Assembly (NCBI GenBank): GCA_017590115.1
Contig: JAGGNK010007482.1
Coordinates: 6,587-70,586 of the forward strand
Direction of reading: 5' to 3'
Source of the DNA: Montifringilla adamsi
Taxonomy: Eukaryota > Chordata > Aves > Passeriformes > Passeridae
DNA length: 64,000 bases
In this document: positions 22,080 through 32,999 of the stretch, piece after piece
How positions within the stretch are numbered: the stretch's first letter is position 1
How the letters are laid out: every line of letters begins with the position of its first letter
The notes under the pieces: generated by a model
Database searches by the model: none
What the model was told of the DNA's origin: nothing
What the model saw: only the letters and a program-made list of their open reading frames with translations
Translations under genes and position numbers: made by a program

Positions 22080-22450
22080 TTGCTATACATTTTAAATTAA
22101 GGGACTCTCAGACAAAAAATATGGGAGCAGGAAATAACAGTTCTTTAATAGAGAAGAAAATAAAACGATAAAATAAACAATGCAGTAATCCAAAACAACA
22201 CTGACAGAGCCAGAACACAACCTGACACCCTGTTGGTCAAGGTGCTGGTAGCAGTCCAATTGGAAATGTGGTTGCTGTCCTCCTGGAGTGTCAGGTGTGG
22301 CAGGGCTCCTGTAGAAGGGTGTAGTCTTCCTCTGATGATCCAGTGGAAGAGGCAGCTGTTCCTCTGGGAAATCCAGTGTTGAAGCTGTGCTGGTGTTCCA
22401 GAATCTCAAGATTATATCTTGGGTAGAATGGTTGGCTCTTCCCTCTGGGC
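22080..22450 (-). repeat. ERVL 5' LTR/leader region
   Basis: On the minus strand TTAAAGAACTGTTATTTCC, then CATATTTTTTGTCTGAGAG and CCCTTAATTT read like the R-U5 part of an avian LTR, just ahead of gag. The exact LTR borders and a primer-binding site could not be fixed. Confidence 0.4.
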
Positions 22451-22984
22451 GGAGCATCTCACAATGGGATGCTATAGTTCTTATCAGTCATGCAGTGACA
22501 TTCAATAGCCTGTTATCAGCAAATGTCTGCCTGGAGGGAGAAGTGGTTGTGGAAAATATAAGGAAAACTGCCCACTTAACAGAAGACAACTACCCTACAG
22601 ATGGCAAAGAGAGTTCAATTTGCTTGAGAATCCAGGACAAGAGGCTGTGAGGGTAAGTCCCCCTCATCATTCCTTGGTCAATGATGGGATCCTGTGAGAG
22701 GGATCCCAAATGCCTCGCTTCAGTGCCGTCCAGAATTGTAGCCTTGCCTGCAGCTTGGTCCTGGTAGGACCAAGAAGAAGCTGCTCCTGCACTTTGCTTG
22801 TGGCTATTCCTGCACCATTTGTTCCACACTGCATGACTAAACAAAGTCTATCCTTTTCTTTCCTAAGTTTAGGCTACAGCTTAGTGCAAATACATATTTT
22901 TGGGCAGCACAAATCACAAAACACCCATCGCAGCTGACAAATGGCATTTCTTGCAGATTGCTATAGCTGCACTGCTGATTGACA

Positions 22985-23864
22985 AATACATGAAAATCAA
23001 TTTCAGTGGAAAAATGTCATTTATTACAAATTGCTACCCGTGCTGAAAACACAGAACTATACAAATCTAAATTTAGGTAAAAACCAGGAATTTATTAGAT
23101 TATTACAACCAGTCTGTATAAAAATATACAATACCAACTTCAGACAAGAAAAACTTATTTATTACCTTATTTATTACTTACTATACAACAACTCACTATA
23201 CACAAAGATTAATTAGATGTTTAAGGACTTAACTTAATTTATTACATATTACTACAAGCAATACATACAGCCCATACAGAAATACAAAAATGTGCATTCC
23301 CTCTCTAAACAGCCCTACACTAAGAATACAATAGATAGAATTATACAACTATACCACTTCATACACGTTGAAATGCAATTAAATACATAGATATATGAAC
23401 ATCTACATAAATACATATACAAGTATAACAATTTACAGATGTAAATATAGGTTAAACATTACATATTACATACAATATATATATCAGTAGATATATAAAA
23501 CAAACTTATCTGTAAGTATAAAAATATCATCAATCTAGATATCCACCCAACTGTATCAATACAAATATACAGCTATACATCTAGACACATATGTAAATAT
23601 TATTAAATAGATAAAAATAGATCAATATACATTAAAAAACATAAAAAGAGACATATGAACCAATACAAATTCCAATGTACCATTTAGACACATATACCTC
23701 TAACTGCATAAATACAAATAGATACCTACACAGCTGTAAACCTAGCAAATAAAACTAAACAGATATAACAACATACATGTATACTTAGATACATATATAC
23801 ACATACACGTAATTATAAACATATATGTAAATATATGCATAAATATATTATATTTATGCATGTA
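22985..23864. repeat. AT-rich degenerate tandem tract
   Basis: A dense run of ATACATATA, AAATATAACA and ATAGATATA variants with no fixed period visible. It adjoins the low-coordinate side of the exon at 23865-24109. Similar tracts lie at 24290-24640 and 32040-32740, each next to a related exon. Confidence 0.7.
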
Positions 23865-24109
23865 TTAAATATATATATTAAATATATATATGTGTAATAC
23901 ATCCATAAATATAACAACATACATATAGAAATATTCCCATACAAACAGAAGCCTACATATGTACATATCCCTTTCTATGTGAAAGTCCAGACTCTTTAAA
24001 CGGAACTCGAAGTAGAGTAATCTCAGCTGCCCCATCTTCAAAGCCTCTCCCTCGGCCTCTTCCTCCCAGGCAGAGCAGCTCTCCTGGACAGGGACAGCAG
24101 ATGGCACAT
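23865..24109 (-). CDS. Candidate last exon, copy A, of an unrecognised gene family
   Basis: The exon follows CCCTTTGCTTCCCAG and starts two bases short of a full codon, the phase needed after the exon ending at 25497. It encodes (D)VPSAVPVQESCSAWEEEAEG and EALKMGQL, then runs into an AT-derived tail to a stop at 23865. The first about 30 codons match the exon at 32753-32850 closely, and its upstream intron matches too. The long tail made from AT-rich repeat is odd and may mean a lost stop codon. It could be a pseudo-exon or an alternative 3' end of the gene at 24682-27977. Confidence 0.45.
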
Positions 24110-24289
24110 CTGGGAAGCAAAGGGAACACTGAGTCACAGCTCCCACCGCTCCAGGGACACCCGGGGCTGGAACTGCTGCTCCGCCCGGCCCGGCCGCCAG
24201 CTCAGAACCAGCACAGGGAGAGGGGACAGAGGGGACACAGGGGGAAAAGCAAGAGGTGAAAAAGGCAGCCGAGGGGGTAAAGAGATCAA

Positions 24290-24640
24290 AATGCAGCCTA
24301 GACCTACACTAACATCTATCCATCTAAAAATCCATATAACTTAACTACATATCAATGTAGATTTATAAATATAAAAATGTAAAAAAAATATAAAAAAATA
24401 TATAATTATTACTCTATGTGTATATAAATGTAAATTTTAAAAACAATAAATGTAACTACATGCACATAAATATAATTCTATCACATCTAAAACTACATAT
24501 AGATTTAACTATATAGATGTATATATATATATATATGCCCTCTATAAACCTACAAATATAACTAAGTGAATATATAAATAGGACTGTATAAATCAATAAA
24601 TGTAACTACATGGATATATAAATAGAACTAAGGAAATCTA
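24290..24640. repeat. AT-rich degenerate tract
   Basis: TA-rich sequence with ATAAATGTAACTACATG repeated at 24448 and 24594 and a (TA)n core near 24520; adjoins the low side of the exon at 24682. Confidence 0.65.
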
Positions 24641-24681
24641 TAAATCTATGTATAAATGGAGGGATTCCACCTGCCCGATGG

Positions 24682-24752
24682 TCACAGGCTCTCCCTCTGA
24701 TCCTTTTTCTCACGCAGGGCAGCCCTCCTGGCGAGGTAGATCAGGTGGATAT
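24682..24752 (-). CDS. Candidate last exon of unrecognised minus-strand gene
   Basis: The acceptor CCCTTTGCTTCTCAG precedes a 71 bp coding part beginning two bases into a codon; joined to the single G left by the exon ending at 25497 it gives Asp, then IHLIYLARRAALREKKDQRE and a TGA stop at 24682-24684. It is a basic tail, diverged from the paralogous last exons at 24109 and 32850, which are acidic. The intron sequence upstream (ACACAGCATTCCCTTTGCTT) is shared with those copies. Coding status rests on splice sites and phase only. Confidence 0.5.
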
Positions 24753-24883
24753 CTGAGAAGCAAAGGGAATGCTGTGTCAGTATTGGCCTTTGTGCATCTT
24801 TCCTTTTGGAAGTCACTGTCCTGTTGTCAAACACTGTAAAAGATAGCCTGAAAGGCAGAGTCTCACTTGGCAATTTGAAGCCT

Positions 24884-24955
24884 GCTCTTTAAGGAGTCAG
24901 AACCATCTGACTCCTTAAAGAGCCCATCCAAGTTCAAAACTTCTGAAGTTTTGAA
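24884..24955. repeat. Two adjacent perfect hairpins
   Basis: First hairpin: GCTCTTTAAGGAGTCAGA (24884-24901), loop ACCA, perfect reverse complement at 24906-24923. Second: TTCAAAACTTC (24933-24943), one-base loop, perfect complement at 24945-24955. They lie in the intron, or upstream flank, of the exon at 24752. Confidence 0.9.
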
Positions 24956-25496
24956 GAATCCCAATAAACTCAAAGGCCTCGCAGCGCAAAGGGCACCCAC
25001 GAGAGCTTGAAACACAGACAGTCCCAGCTGCCACAAAGAAGCCCAGCCTTGTTCTTTCTCTGTGCTGACAGAGAGACCTCAGTCCTCAGGGAAATGGCTG
25101 AAAAGCTCCGACTTTTACACTGACCTTTTGCTGGGGTTTTCCTCTCTTGCTTGAAGAGTCACTCAGTGTTGCCTCCAGAGCACTGACACCCTGCAGCAAA
25201 TTTATCCATGGACATCAGCACAAAACTGGGACACCCGAGTTGGTGACACAAGTCCCACAAGGTCAGCTTTTTCCCTGCTCTCTCGCCACAGCAGAGGACT
25301 CAGTGTCAGAGCCTCTGGAGAAGGGTGGAGGGCAGGGCTCGGGGAGGTTGTGCCAGTGCAGGATTTGAACTAAAGGCACCAGGAAGCACCAACGCTGCAG
25401 ACAGGAACTCAGCTCTGCTCATCTCCCTTGCTGCCAGAGGCAGGCTCAGAGCAGCCATCTCACACCTCTCTAAACCAAAGGGGGCTCTGTCCTTAC

Positions 25497-25617
25497 CAAG
25501 CTCCTTGGGCTCCTGGGAATTGTTCCCGCAGCTCTCTGTGCCAGGCAAAGCTCCCTCCGCTGCAGCTCTGTCCACAGCCTTGCCTCCTGAAGACTCAGGG
25601 GCAACATTAATATTCCC
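25497..25617 (-). CDS. Internal exon 3 of unrecognised minus-strand gene
   Basis: This 121 bp exon lies between acceptor TTTCTCTTTCAAG and donor CTTG/GTAAGG. It starts on a codon boundary, matching the phase-0 end of the exon at 26627, and encodes GNINVAPESSGGKAVDRAAA, then ALPGTESCGNNSQEPKEL, ending one base into the next codon. The sequence is polar, Gly/Ser/Glu-rich and probably disordered. The only in-phase partner found downstream is a family of last exons (24752 or 24109). Confidence 0.55.
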
Positions 25618-26626
25618 CTTGAAAGAGAAACAGAAAGGAAGAAACCCTTCTCACCAGTTACACAAAACACCTGATCCAACAACTCCATGGCTCATGCTCT
25701 TAATCCCTTGTTCATAACAAGAACTCTGGGCCCCAAAGCCCTTCAAGAGTCAAAACAATTTCAGTTCTCAAACACAGTCCAAAAGCTGTCAAAGGTGACA
25801 GTGTTTAACGTGGGGGTGACACTGAACACATGGAATGTCTGCCAAGGAAGGAGTCCTGCCAGCTCCTGGCACAGGGATGTGCTCCTCCCTCCACAGCCCT
25901 GAGCACAGCAGTCTCATCCAGGCTGCAGCTTGGCAGGGACTGCATGGGAAGGCACATCTCTTCCCACAGAGCTGCCCAAGAGCAAGGTGACTGAGCTCTG
26001 CAACATGGACAGCAAGAGTGGCCAGTTTGCCCAGCTGAGCATTTCCCAGATGGAGACTGGGCTGCAGGCACCAGGTTACTGAGAGGACAAGAGAGCTGCA
26101 GCTCCAGCCCAGCCCCACACACGACTCTGGGAGCGCCCACGCGCACGGCAGGGCTCCCACAGCAGCAGCAGCTGCAGCCCAGCCCTTGCTCTGCCTTGGC
26201 CTTCCCACCCAAAAGAGGCACAGCCCACATCTGCTGCTGGAACAGGCACCTCTCACATGCCCCTCCCTGCACGGGACACTTGGCCTTCAGCGGCAATTCT
26301 CCAAACACTCTTCTCTTCCTTCCCATCAAACACAGCCTCTGAGAACCCACAAAGCTTCCACTTCCTCACCACAACTGCCCCTGCACGAGGGATTCTTCCC
26401 AGGAAAACGAGCACCCAAACCTGGCCAACACAGGCTCACACCTTTTCATCCTTACTTAGGGGGGAGACTTTTTCATTCCCTCTTCTTTAGGAAGTCTTGC
26501 TTCATGAAGCAAATCTTTCCCTGTCCATTCACTGAGCTGAACTCAAGAAGCCTTTGCTTCTCAGCCGTGCAACAACATTCCCAAGCTCTCAGTCCAGCCC
26601 CTTTCTTCTCTGTCCAATGCAGTTAC

Positions 26627-26793
26627 CTGAGCAGAGGCAGAAAACATCTCCTCCAGCGTCTCAAGCACCATGTCCAGATCTGGCGGTGGCAATTCCTCTT
26701 CCCCAGGAGTATTCCACAGCCAGCTGGGGGCTGTCCATGCTGCAAAACCAGCACTGCCAGTTGGAGCACTGGGGGCTGAAGTGTCTGGGGTGG
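26627..26793 (-). CDS. Internal exon 2 of unrecognised minus-strand gene
   Basis: This 167 bp exon has acceptor GGATCCTTGCAG and donor GCTCAG/GTAACT. It begins with two bases that complete the codon started by the exon ending at 27630, and ends on a codon boundary. It encodes TPDTSAPSAPTGSAGFAAWT, then an acidic amphipathic stretch GEEELPPPDLDMVLETLEEM. The segment PPDLDMVLETLEEMF resembles acidic hydrophobic transactivation-type or helix-binding motifs in composition, but no family is recognised. Confidence 0.58.
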
Positions 26794-27629
26794 CTGCAAG
26801 GATCCAAACACATTGGTCAGGCTCCACAATGTGTCTTTGGGACACAGAGCTCTAGTGCTGCCTTGGATCAAACATCACAGGAAGCACAGAGCAAACTCAT
26901 TTCCAGTAATGTATTCAGACTTCCCAGGGGACTGGAAGAGTGAGTTCTTCCTCTTAAAAAATATTTATCCTAATTGACATGTACATAGATGAAAGCATGG
27001 ATTGTAAAAGGGATATAGACACACACACATTTTCTAATCACAGCCTTTTGCATCTTCCCAACAGCTTTGGGATTTGGCTGCCCGAGTTTCTCATCAAAAA
27101 AGACCACAGAAAGTGGATTCACCCAGGAAGAACGCAGATCTTCAGACACACATGCTGAAATTAAACTGTGAGTTTTTTCTAAAAACAATCTTGTGGGTGA
27201 GGCTGTATTCTGCAGCTCCAACTCTTCTGGGGCACACAGAGCTCATTTCAATGGCATGGCTTGATTTGCAGGGAAGACAGTCTTAAACATCTGCAGTATC
27301 CTATCACCATCCTAGTTTGGCTTCATTCAAAGAAAGAGGGGAGTGCACCTAACACTGACCACTTGTTAGGCAGTATCTTTCGCCTTGCCGTTGTACCCCT
27401 ACAGAAGGGCTGTCTGGAAAATGCCCAGAACACCCTCCAAATCTGCAGCAAGGACAGGAAAAGCAGGCAGAAATTTTTTCTGTTTTCTAGGTCCCTCTTC
27501 CTAGGCAACTTGACACTTTCTAACTAACTCACTTGAGATCTACCCATGATAGAGCACAGCAGGAAAACTCTTTAAAGGGTCAATAAGCAGAACATGCTTG
27601 GAAAGCAAGAGCAGAAACTCTTTCCCTAC

Positions 27630-27977
27630 CTGATGGGCTGCAGGCTGGCAAATGCTGCTCTGAAGACGTGCCGCTGCTTCTTTCTGGAGAGGCCATGGAA
27701 GGGCTGTGATGGTCTACGGGACGCAGAGAAACTATGATCTCAGGGTGGCATTTAAGGTCTATGGGAACCAGTGGAATGATGAGCTCACGGTTGAGATGAA
27801 ATTTGCCAGTGCCTGGTTCCTCCAATGAAACCCCAAGAAGTCCAGATGAGGCAAAGAGTTTCTTGGGAGATGTTAGGAAAAACTCAGACTCCTGAGCACC
27901 TGCACTTAGCCTGGAAGGGCCTGGAGGCAGCTCTAAACCCTCAGGTGAGGCAGCAGCGAGGTCCTGGTATGAGAGCA
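27630..27977 (-). CDS. Internal exon 1 of unrecognised minus-strand gene
   Basis: This 348 bp exon runs from acceptor CACTGCTACACAG to donor CATCAG/GTAGGG, starting and ending one base into a codon. It encodes LSYQDLAAASPEGLELPPGP, a Ser/Pro-rich middle, FHLNRELIIPLVPIDLKCHP and a Ser/Pro-rich end. 116 codons are open. A 5' exon must exist above 27977, but none was identified. The preceding intron ends with CCCAGCCTTCCCTTTGCTTCC, very like the introns before the three last exons, so exon duplication with intron sequence has shaped this gene. Alone it could be chance; the matching phases with 26627-26793 and 25497-25617 make a real gene more likely. Confidence 0.58.
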
Positions 27978-28780
27978 CTGTGTAGCAGTGAGGGAAGAAG
28001 AAAGGAAGCAAAGGGAAGGCTGGGTCACTATTGGTTTTTAGGTGAGTTTCTCTTTGCAGGAACTGTACTTCTGCCAGGAAAGGCAAAAGCTCCCATCCTC
28101 CCAAACAGGGTAAAAAACAAAAAAAATCCCCACATGATCTGGGGCTACTCAACTAGCAATTCCTTTTCTACTTAGCTCTCCCCTATTCGTTCAACTGCCT
28201 GGGAAAACTGTCCCACTGCTGTTTCTTGGCAGGAGGCAACTGCCAGAAATTTAACTGTCTAATTAGAAAATATGCTACAGGATGAAGGTTAGGAAAGTAT
28301 AATGTGCCCATTAAGTAAAAAAAGTATAAAACTTTGAAGTACTGTGTGAAGAATGGGCGAGTGAGTTTGTGGTGGAGCTATCCCCCTCGCTACTGGTGAT
28401 GAACAAACAAATACCTGCCCTGTGGGCCCACACTGTGGAGCACTGTTTTATTACCTACTCTTTGGGCATCAATTAATGGCCTAGAGTTGTGGGGAACTCA
28501 GGCTGGTGTCTTCCCAGATGGTGTTGCCTTTTTCTTTCCTCAGGAGTTACCTCTTCTTTTTCTTCCCCCCATCTGGGGAGAGTTCCCATGCAAATGCTTC
28601 CTGCAGCCAACTCTTGTCACTGTAGACTGACAAAGGAGACCTTGCAATGGAGAGAGACTCCCTAGAGCTGCTGTGGGGAGCTGAAGGGGGAAGCTTTGTC
28701 CCTTAGCCTTGAAGTCTTGTTGGGGAGCTGTTTGTGCTCTGGGGACGCACACCAAAGATGTTTATCCAAGCCCTGCAGGT

Positions 28781-29398
28781 TCAGTCCTGAGGTTCCTGAC
28801 ACGCCACAGAGACTTTGGGGCTGTCGTGTTGGCAAACAAGTTTCAGTAGGGTGACTTTTTGAAATTCTTCAATTTTTCTTTTTTTTTCTTTTTTCGTCCT
28901 GCAGAAATATTGCCATAATCTTTTGCTTCCAGAGAACCTTTTCCTGTTTTTTGGGAACTTCCCTTTGCTGCCCTCCCAGATCAGGCCAATTCCCAGGGTT
29001 CCTTCCCAAACTGAGGTGTAGCCCATGGTCTTCTCTCTTCTGCTGGAACAGAAGGAAGCAGAGAGTTTGCTGTTTTGGGAGAGGAGCTTCTCTTTCCTGA
29101 CTGCTTTCCCTTTGGGACAGGTTGGTGTGTGCTCATTTGATAAAGGCAGGTTTAAACTCTGAAGGAGTTGTGTTCCAAACTGCTCCTTCCTCGAGCTCTT
29201 CTCTGGGTATCCTTGGACAAAAGGCCTCTTGGTGTGAGCTCTCATTGTCAGGTTAAGGAAGGTGATTGATATTTCAGAGTTGTGACTGCTGAAAGCAGCT
29301 GGTTTCGGAGGTGTCCAGATCTGGGAGTGGCTCCTTTTCTCACCCGCCTGCAGGAAAGGAAGTTGCAAAGTGGGAATTTCATTTCCAGAGATGGCCAT
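28781..29398 (-). CDS. Orphan 205-codon open reading frame
   Basis: The longest uninterrupted non-viral frame outside the RING genes. It begins with MAISGNEIPTLQLPFLQAGE, is rich in Lys, Ser and Arg (a run KKEKKRKIEEF near its end), and has no recognisable domain, signal peptide or membrane segment. A poly-purine stretch at 28876-28895 supplies much of the Lys-rich part. No splice partner or promoter was found. Chance or a repeat-derived frame remains possible. Confidence 0.25.
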   Translation of the reverse strand: MAISGNEIPTLQLPFLQAGEKRSHSQIWTPPKPAAFSSHNSEISITFLNLTMRAHTKRPFVQGYPEKSSRKEQFGTQLLQSLNLPLSNEHTPTCPKGKAVRKEKLLSQNSKLSASFCSSRREKTMGYTSVWEGTLGIGLIWEGSKGKFPKNRKRFSGSKRLWQYFCRTKKEKKRKIEEFQKVTLLKLVCQHDSPKVSVACQEPQD

Positions 29399-29399
29399 C

Positions 29400-31240
29400 A
29401 GGTGTGTTTTCCAAGAGATGGGCTGGCAGAGAGGCAGGTCTCGTGCTAGACTGGCTGTGTGTTTGTTTTGATGGTGGGAAGGTCAGAGATGCAGACACAG
29501 ACAGCAGCTGAAGGAATAGTGTCATTTACCGTAATGCAAAAGTGCAAAAAAGAGTCAGAAGAGGAGAAGCTAAGCAATGCACCTCAGCATTATTACAAAC
29601 GGTTGCCTCTAGTGATTAAGAAAGATACATCAGCAGCTACCCCAATGCTTTCCCCTTCATCCAGAGCCGCACATCAGCTGGGGAAGCTGTCCCAGCCAAG
29701 CCCCGGAGAGCCACAGCCAGGAGCTGGGAAATCCTGCGGTGCCTCCACCTGTGCCGGCCATGAGGCTTCCGACTGCGCTGTGAGCGTAGCCCAGCTTTGA
29801 CAGTGCTGGACAGGCAACATGCCAGAGCTTCTGCTGGGGGGACATCTGATTTCATTCTCCCCTTGGTTTTCTCCCCGAGCCTGCCCAGGGCTCAAGGAGG
29901 AGCCAGGGCCAGGTGTGGCCTTGTCCATTTTCCTAATGCAGAAAGGTGCAGACGTGTTTCACCAGTGAATTGATCCTTTTGATAGCAATACTTTGTTAAG
30001 GAGCAGATACACAGAACATTTGGTTGGAAGGGTCATCTCAAGGGCAGCTTTGGCTCAGGTGCTGTTGTTGAGGCTTCAGCCAGGGTCTGAAGTTCAGGCT
30101 TTAGTACTTCAGTATTTTGTGGTGCAAATCAGTGCTGTGCAGAGCTGGTAACAAACAAGTCTGTCTTTAGCACATTTGAGACAGGGAAGAGGATTAGCCC
30201 TGCAAGGCCAGGCTAGGGCCCAGAGCAGGAGGCCAGCACCCTGCATTTGCCCACTGGCAGCCCTCCAGAGCAAGAAGCCACTCCTGCCCAGGGGTCTCCC
30301 CGCCGTGCAGCTCTGCAGAGCTTGCGGAGCGCTGGGTCCTGGGCAGCCGGGACAGCCCGGCTGCCTTGGAGCACAAGGAGTGTCCCAGAGAGAAGCTGCT
30401 GCCCTTTGCCTTGGAACTGTTTCTCACAGTCTTGGTCATTAATCCACAGTGTCTGAGATGTGTCACTATGATATTTTCTGTAATATAATCTCATAATATG
30501 ATAAATCAGCCTTCTAAGAATATGGAGTCAGATCGATCACTTCTCTCATCCTGGGACACTTGCAACCACAACAGACACGTTTTCCTTTCTTCTTACAAAT
30601 TTAACACAGCTTTTTGAGAAAATTGACTGATGTAGCTTCTGCTGGTGGTGGTCTGCACGTGAGGGCAGGTGATTTGAACCGAGGACAGTCAGTCCACTGT
30701 TAACATCCCAGCTTTGCCAAGTCAAGGAAACCACTCACAATTGGGCTAGTGGTGCTGAACAGTAGGTTTTTTACCCTAGTTTTTGGAAAGCTGTGACCAT
30801 AAGAAACCCAACAGATTTTCCTCCATGAGGATACCAGCAGTAGCATGATGCCAGTTTTTCCACTTCTTTTCTGTGTCTTTGGTGCTTTTAAGAGTTCCTC
30901 AGTGCCCAGCAGGAATGAAAGGACCTGTGATGATGTGATTTGAGAGCTCTGTGTTGTTCCTTGCCACATGAGTGTTCATGACAAGCTGGACATCTCACTC
31001 GTGCCTCTGTTGAGTTAAATTCATCCCAGTTCTGTGCAAAAAGCAGCCCCGAGGTGCTGAGAAGAGCAGGGACAGTGGGTGGGTGTGCATGCACGCACCC
31101 GGGGCTGACTGCTGTGTGGGCAGAAGGTTTTGGACTCCTGTACATCTTCACTCTCCCAGGCTGGAGGAATGTATCAAATCTATATGAAATAAAAATATTT
31201 ATCAAAATATATCAAAATGTATCACACAACACATATGAAT
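29400..31240. other. No recognised gene
   Basis: GC-rich islands near 29650-29900 and 30200-30420 are open on both strands over 60-90 codons but show no family signal; the rest is unremarkable non-coding DNA. Confidence 0.4.
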
Positions 31241-32740
31241 TTATGATAAATGTAATTTATCATCTATATACTACATATTATATATTTTAATATAGATACT
31301 ATAATAAATAGTATATATAAAATATAGACTTGATCTTCTTCTAAGCCATTGCCTGTGGGTCATGCAGACCATCTCCTGGTGTTACTGCATTTGTGCATTC
31401 TGGTACTACTTATTATAGCGTCCATGTCCCTGGGAGTTCCTTCAGGGAACTTCACACAAAGGGCTTCCATCATTTCAGTGCTTGCCAGAACTTGTTGCCT
31501 CCCAGTTTTCCAGCCTCCTTCTGGATTTTGGAGCATCTCAGCACTTGTGTCCATGGCCCTTCCTCCATCCCCAGCCTGCAGCAGTCACAGTCACTGTTGC
31601 CTCCCCCTTGCTGCAGCTCATTTGCCAAAGTGCTGCCAAAGGCAGCGCAGCTGGCTCAGGATCCCTGTTGGCTTCTGGGCTCTGGGATGAGCTTCAGAGG
31701 GACACTTGGAGCTCTTCCTTAAGAGCTTCCCGTGGGATGGGGGGTGGATTTGTCCTCCCCAGGTGGCTCCTGCTTGGAGTTCTGCTCTCAGGGGAGTCAC
31801 GGAGTTTTCTCAGCAGGCCTTTGCAGCGAGTTCTGAGCCAACATGTGGCTCTGTTGCCATCCCAAATCTGAGCTTCCCGTGCCCAGCCTGAGTGCAGGTG
31901 GGGCATGTGCAGGGCATGGCCGGAGATTTCCATGGCCCAAATCCTGCAGCATTTCCATCTGCTCATGGCTTTAGGTAGCACAAATCTACATGTCTTTAAG
32001 TTGAATCAAATCATTTATTGCAGATAGTTACACCTGCACTAGTAATGTACAAATATGGAAAAAACCCTTAAGTTTAAAAATGAAATTTGTTTTAAATTGC
32101 TACACTTGTGCTGCCAATGTGTAAACATGCAAATATCAATTTAAGTTTAAAATCCAATTTTTTGTGAGAATTGTACTTTGTAAATATATACAAAAATCAA
32201 CTTCAGTTAAAAAAATTAGTTTATTGTATCTCTCTACAACAACTCACTATGCACAAATATGAATTGAAGTTTAGCAATTAAATTTTTTACATGTTACTAC
32301 AACTATACATATACAAATACAGAAACATCAATATCCCTCTCTAAAGAATCTCAGATCCAGACTAAATAAATACAATTTTAGAACTATGCAACTCCATATA
32401 TATTTAAGTAGAAGTAAATACATATATATCCATAAGAATATATAGATGTAAATATGTGTTACGTATTTCATTCCATATATGACATATAATACACACATAA
32501 AAAACATATCTATAAATATACAGATTTCAATGGACCAATAAAAACATCCATACAACCCCAGCAATAGAACTACACACCTACACAACTGTACAAGTATGTA
32601 AATATAACTACAGATGTAAACAGATCACTATACATGCATCAATATAACAATATACATACATAGACACATACAAATGTCAGTCAATGCATGTAAATATCCC
32701 TACACTTGTAACTCTACAAGTCTAACTCTACCCATCCATA
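31240..32740. repeat. Dispersed duplicate block with AT-rich tract
   Basis: 31264-31340 and 31803-31985 match 14865-14940 and 14941-15118 (CAGCAGGCCTTTGCAG through CAGCATTTCCATCTGCTCATGG), with about 460 bp of extra sequence inserted here. 31975 on (TAGCACAAATC) also matches 15109 and 22908. The AT-rich part 32040-32740 parallels 22985-23864 and leads to a related last exon. Confidence 0.7.
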
Positions 32741-32752
32741 AACAGAACTAGA

Positions 32753-32850
32753 TCAGGAGGGATTGCAGCCGCCCATGTTCCCAGGCTCTCCCTCGGTCTC
32801 CTCCTCCTGTGCAGAGCAGCTCTCCTGGACAGGGACAGCAGGTGGGACAT
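32753..32850 (-). CDS. Candidate last exon, copy B, of the unrecognised gene family
   Basis: After CCCTTTGCTTTTTCCCAG this exon encodes (D)VPPAVPVQESCSAQEEETEG and EPGNMGGCNPS, then TGA. It starts two bases short of a codon like the copies at 24109 and 24752. Compared with copy A, the substitutions leave an acidic, open frame with an early proper stop. No in-phase upstream exon is identified near it on the minus strand, so it may be an isolated duplicate. Confidence 0.45.
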
Positions 32851-32999
32851 CTGGGAAAAAGCAAAGGGAACACTGAGTCAGTACGGGGACATTTCCCTTG
32901 GCAGCAGCTGCACTTCCATCAGGGAAGAGGAAATCTCAGAGCCTCTCCAGGAGGGTCAGAAGGAAAAGCAGCCGAGCGGGCCAGGCTGTGCTGAGCTGT

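Larger units (their letters stand above)
17470..22450 (-). mobile_element. Decayed ERVL element, minus strand
   Basis: Down the minus strand: LTR/leader (22450-22080), gag (22079-21255), protease active site (21126-21118), RT (21117-20138), connection and RNase H (20234-18933), integrase (18923-18099), and a candidate 3' LTR (17818 down). No env lies between integrase and the LTR, which fits ERVL elements that lack env. Open segments are long but broken by several stops and frameshifts. Confidence 0.85.

Noticed and set aside
22985..24640. CRISPR-like or satellite array
   Set aside because: No fixed repeat-spacer period; the tract is degenerate AT-rich sequence in a vertebrate genome.
25340..25420. 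A tRNA-like segment near the word GATTTGAAC
   Set aside because: No cloverleaf could be built: acceptor and anticodon stems do not pair.
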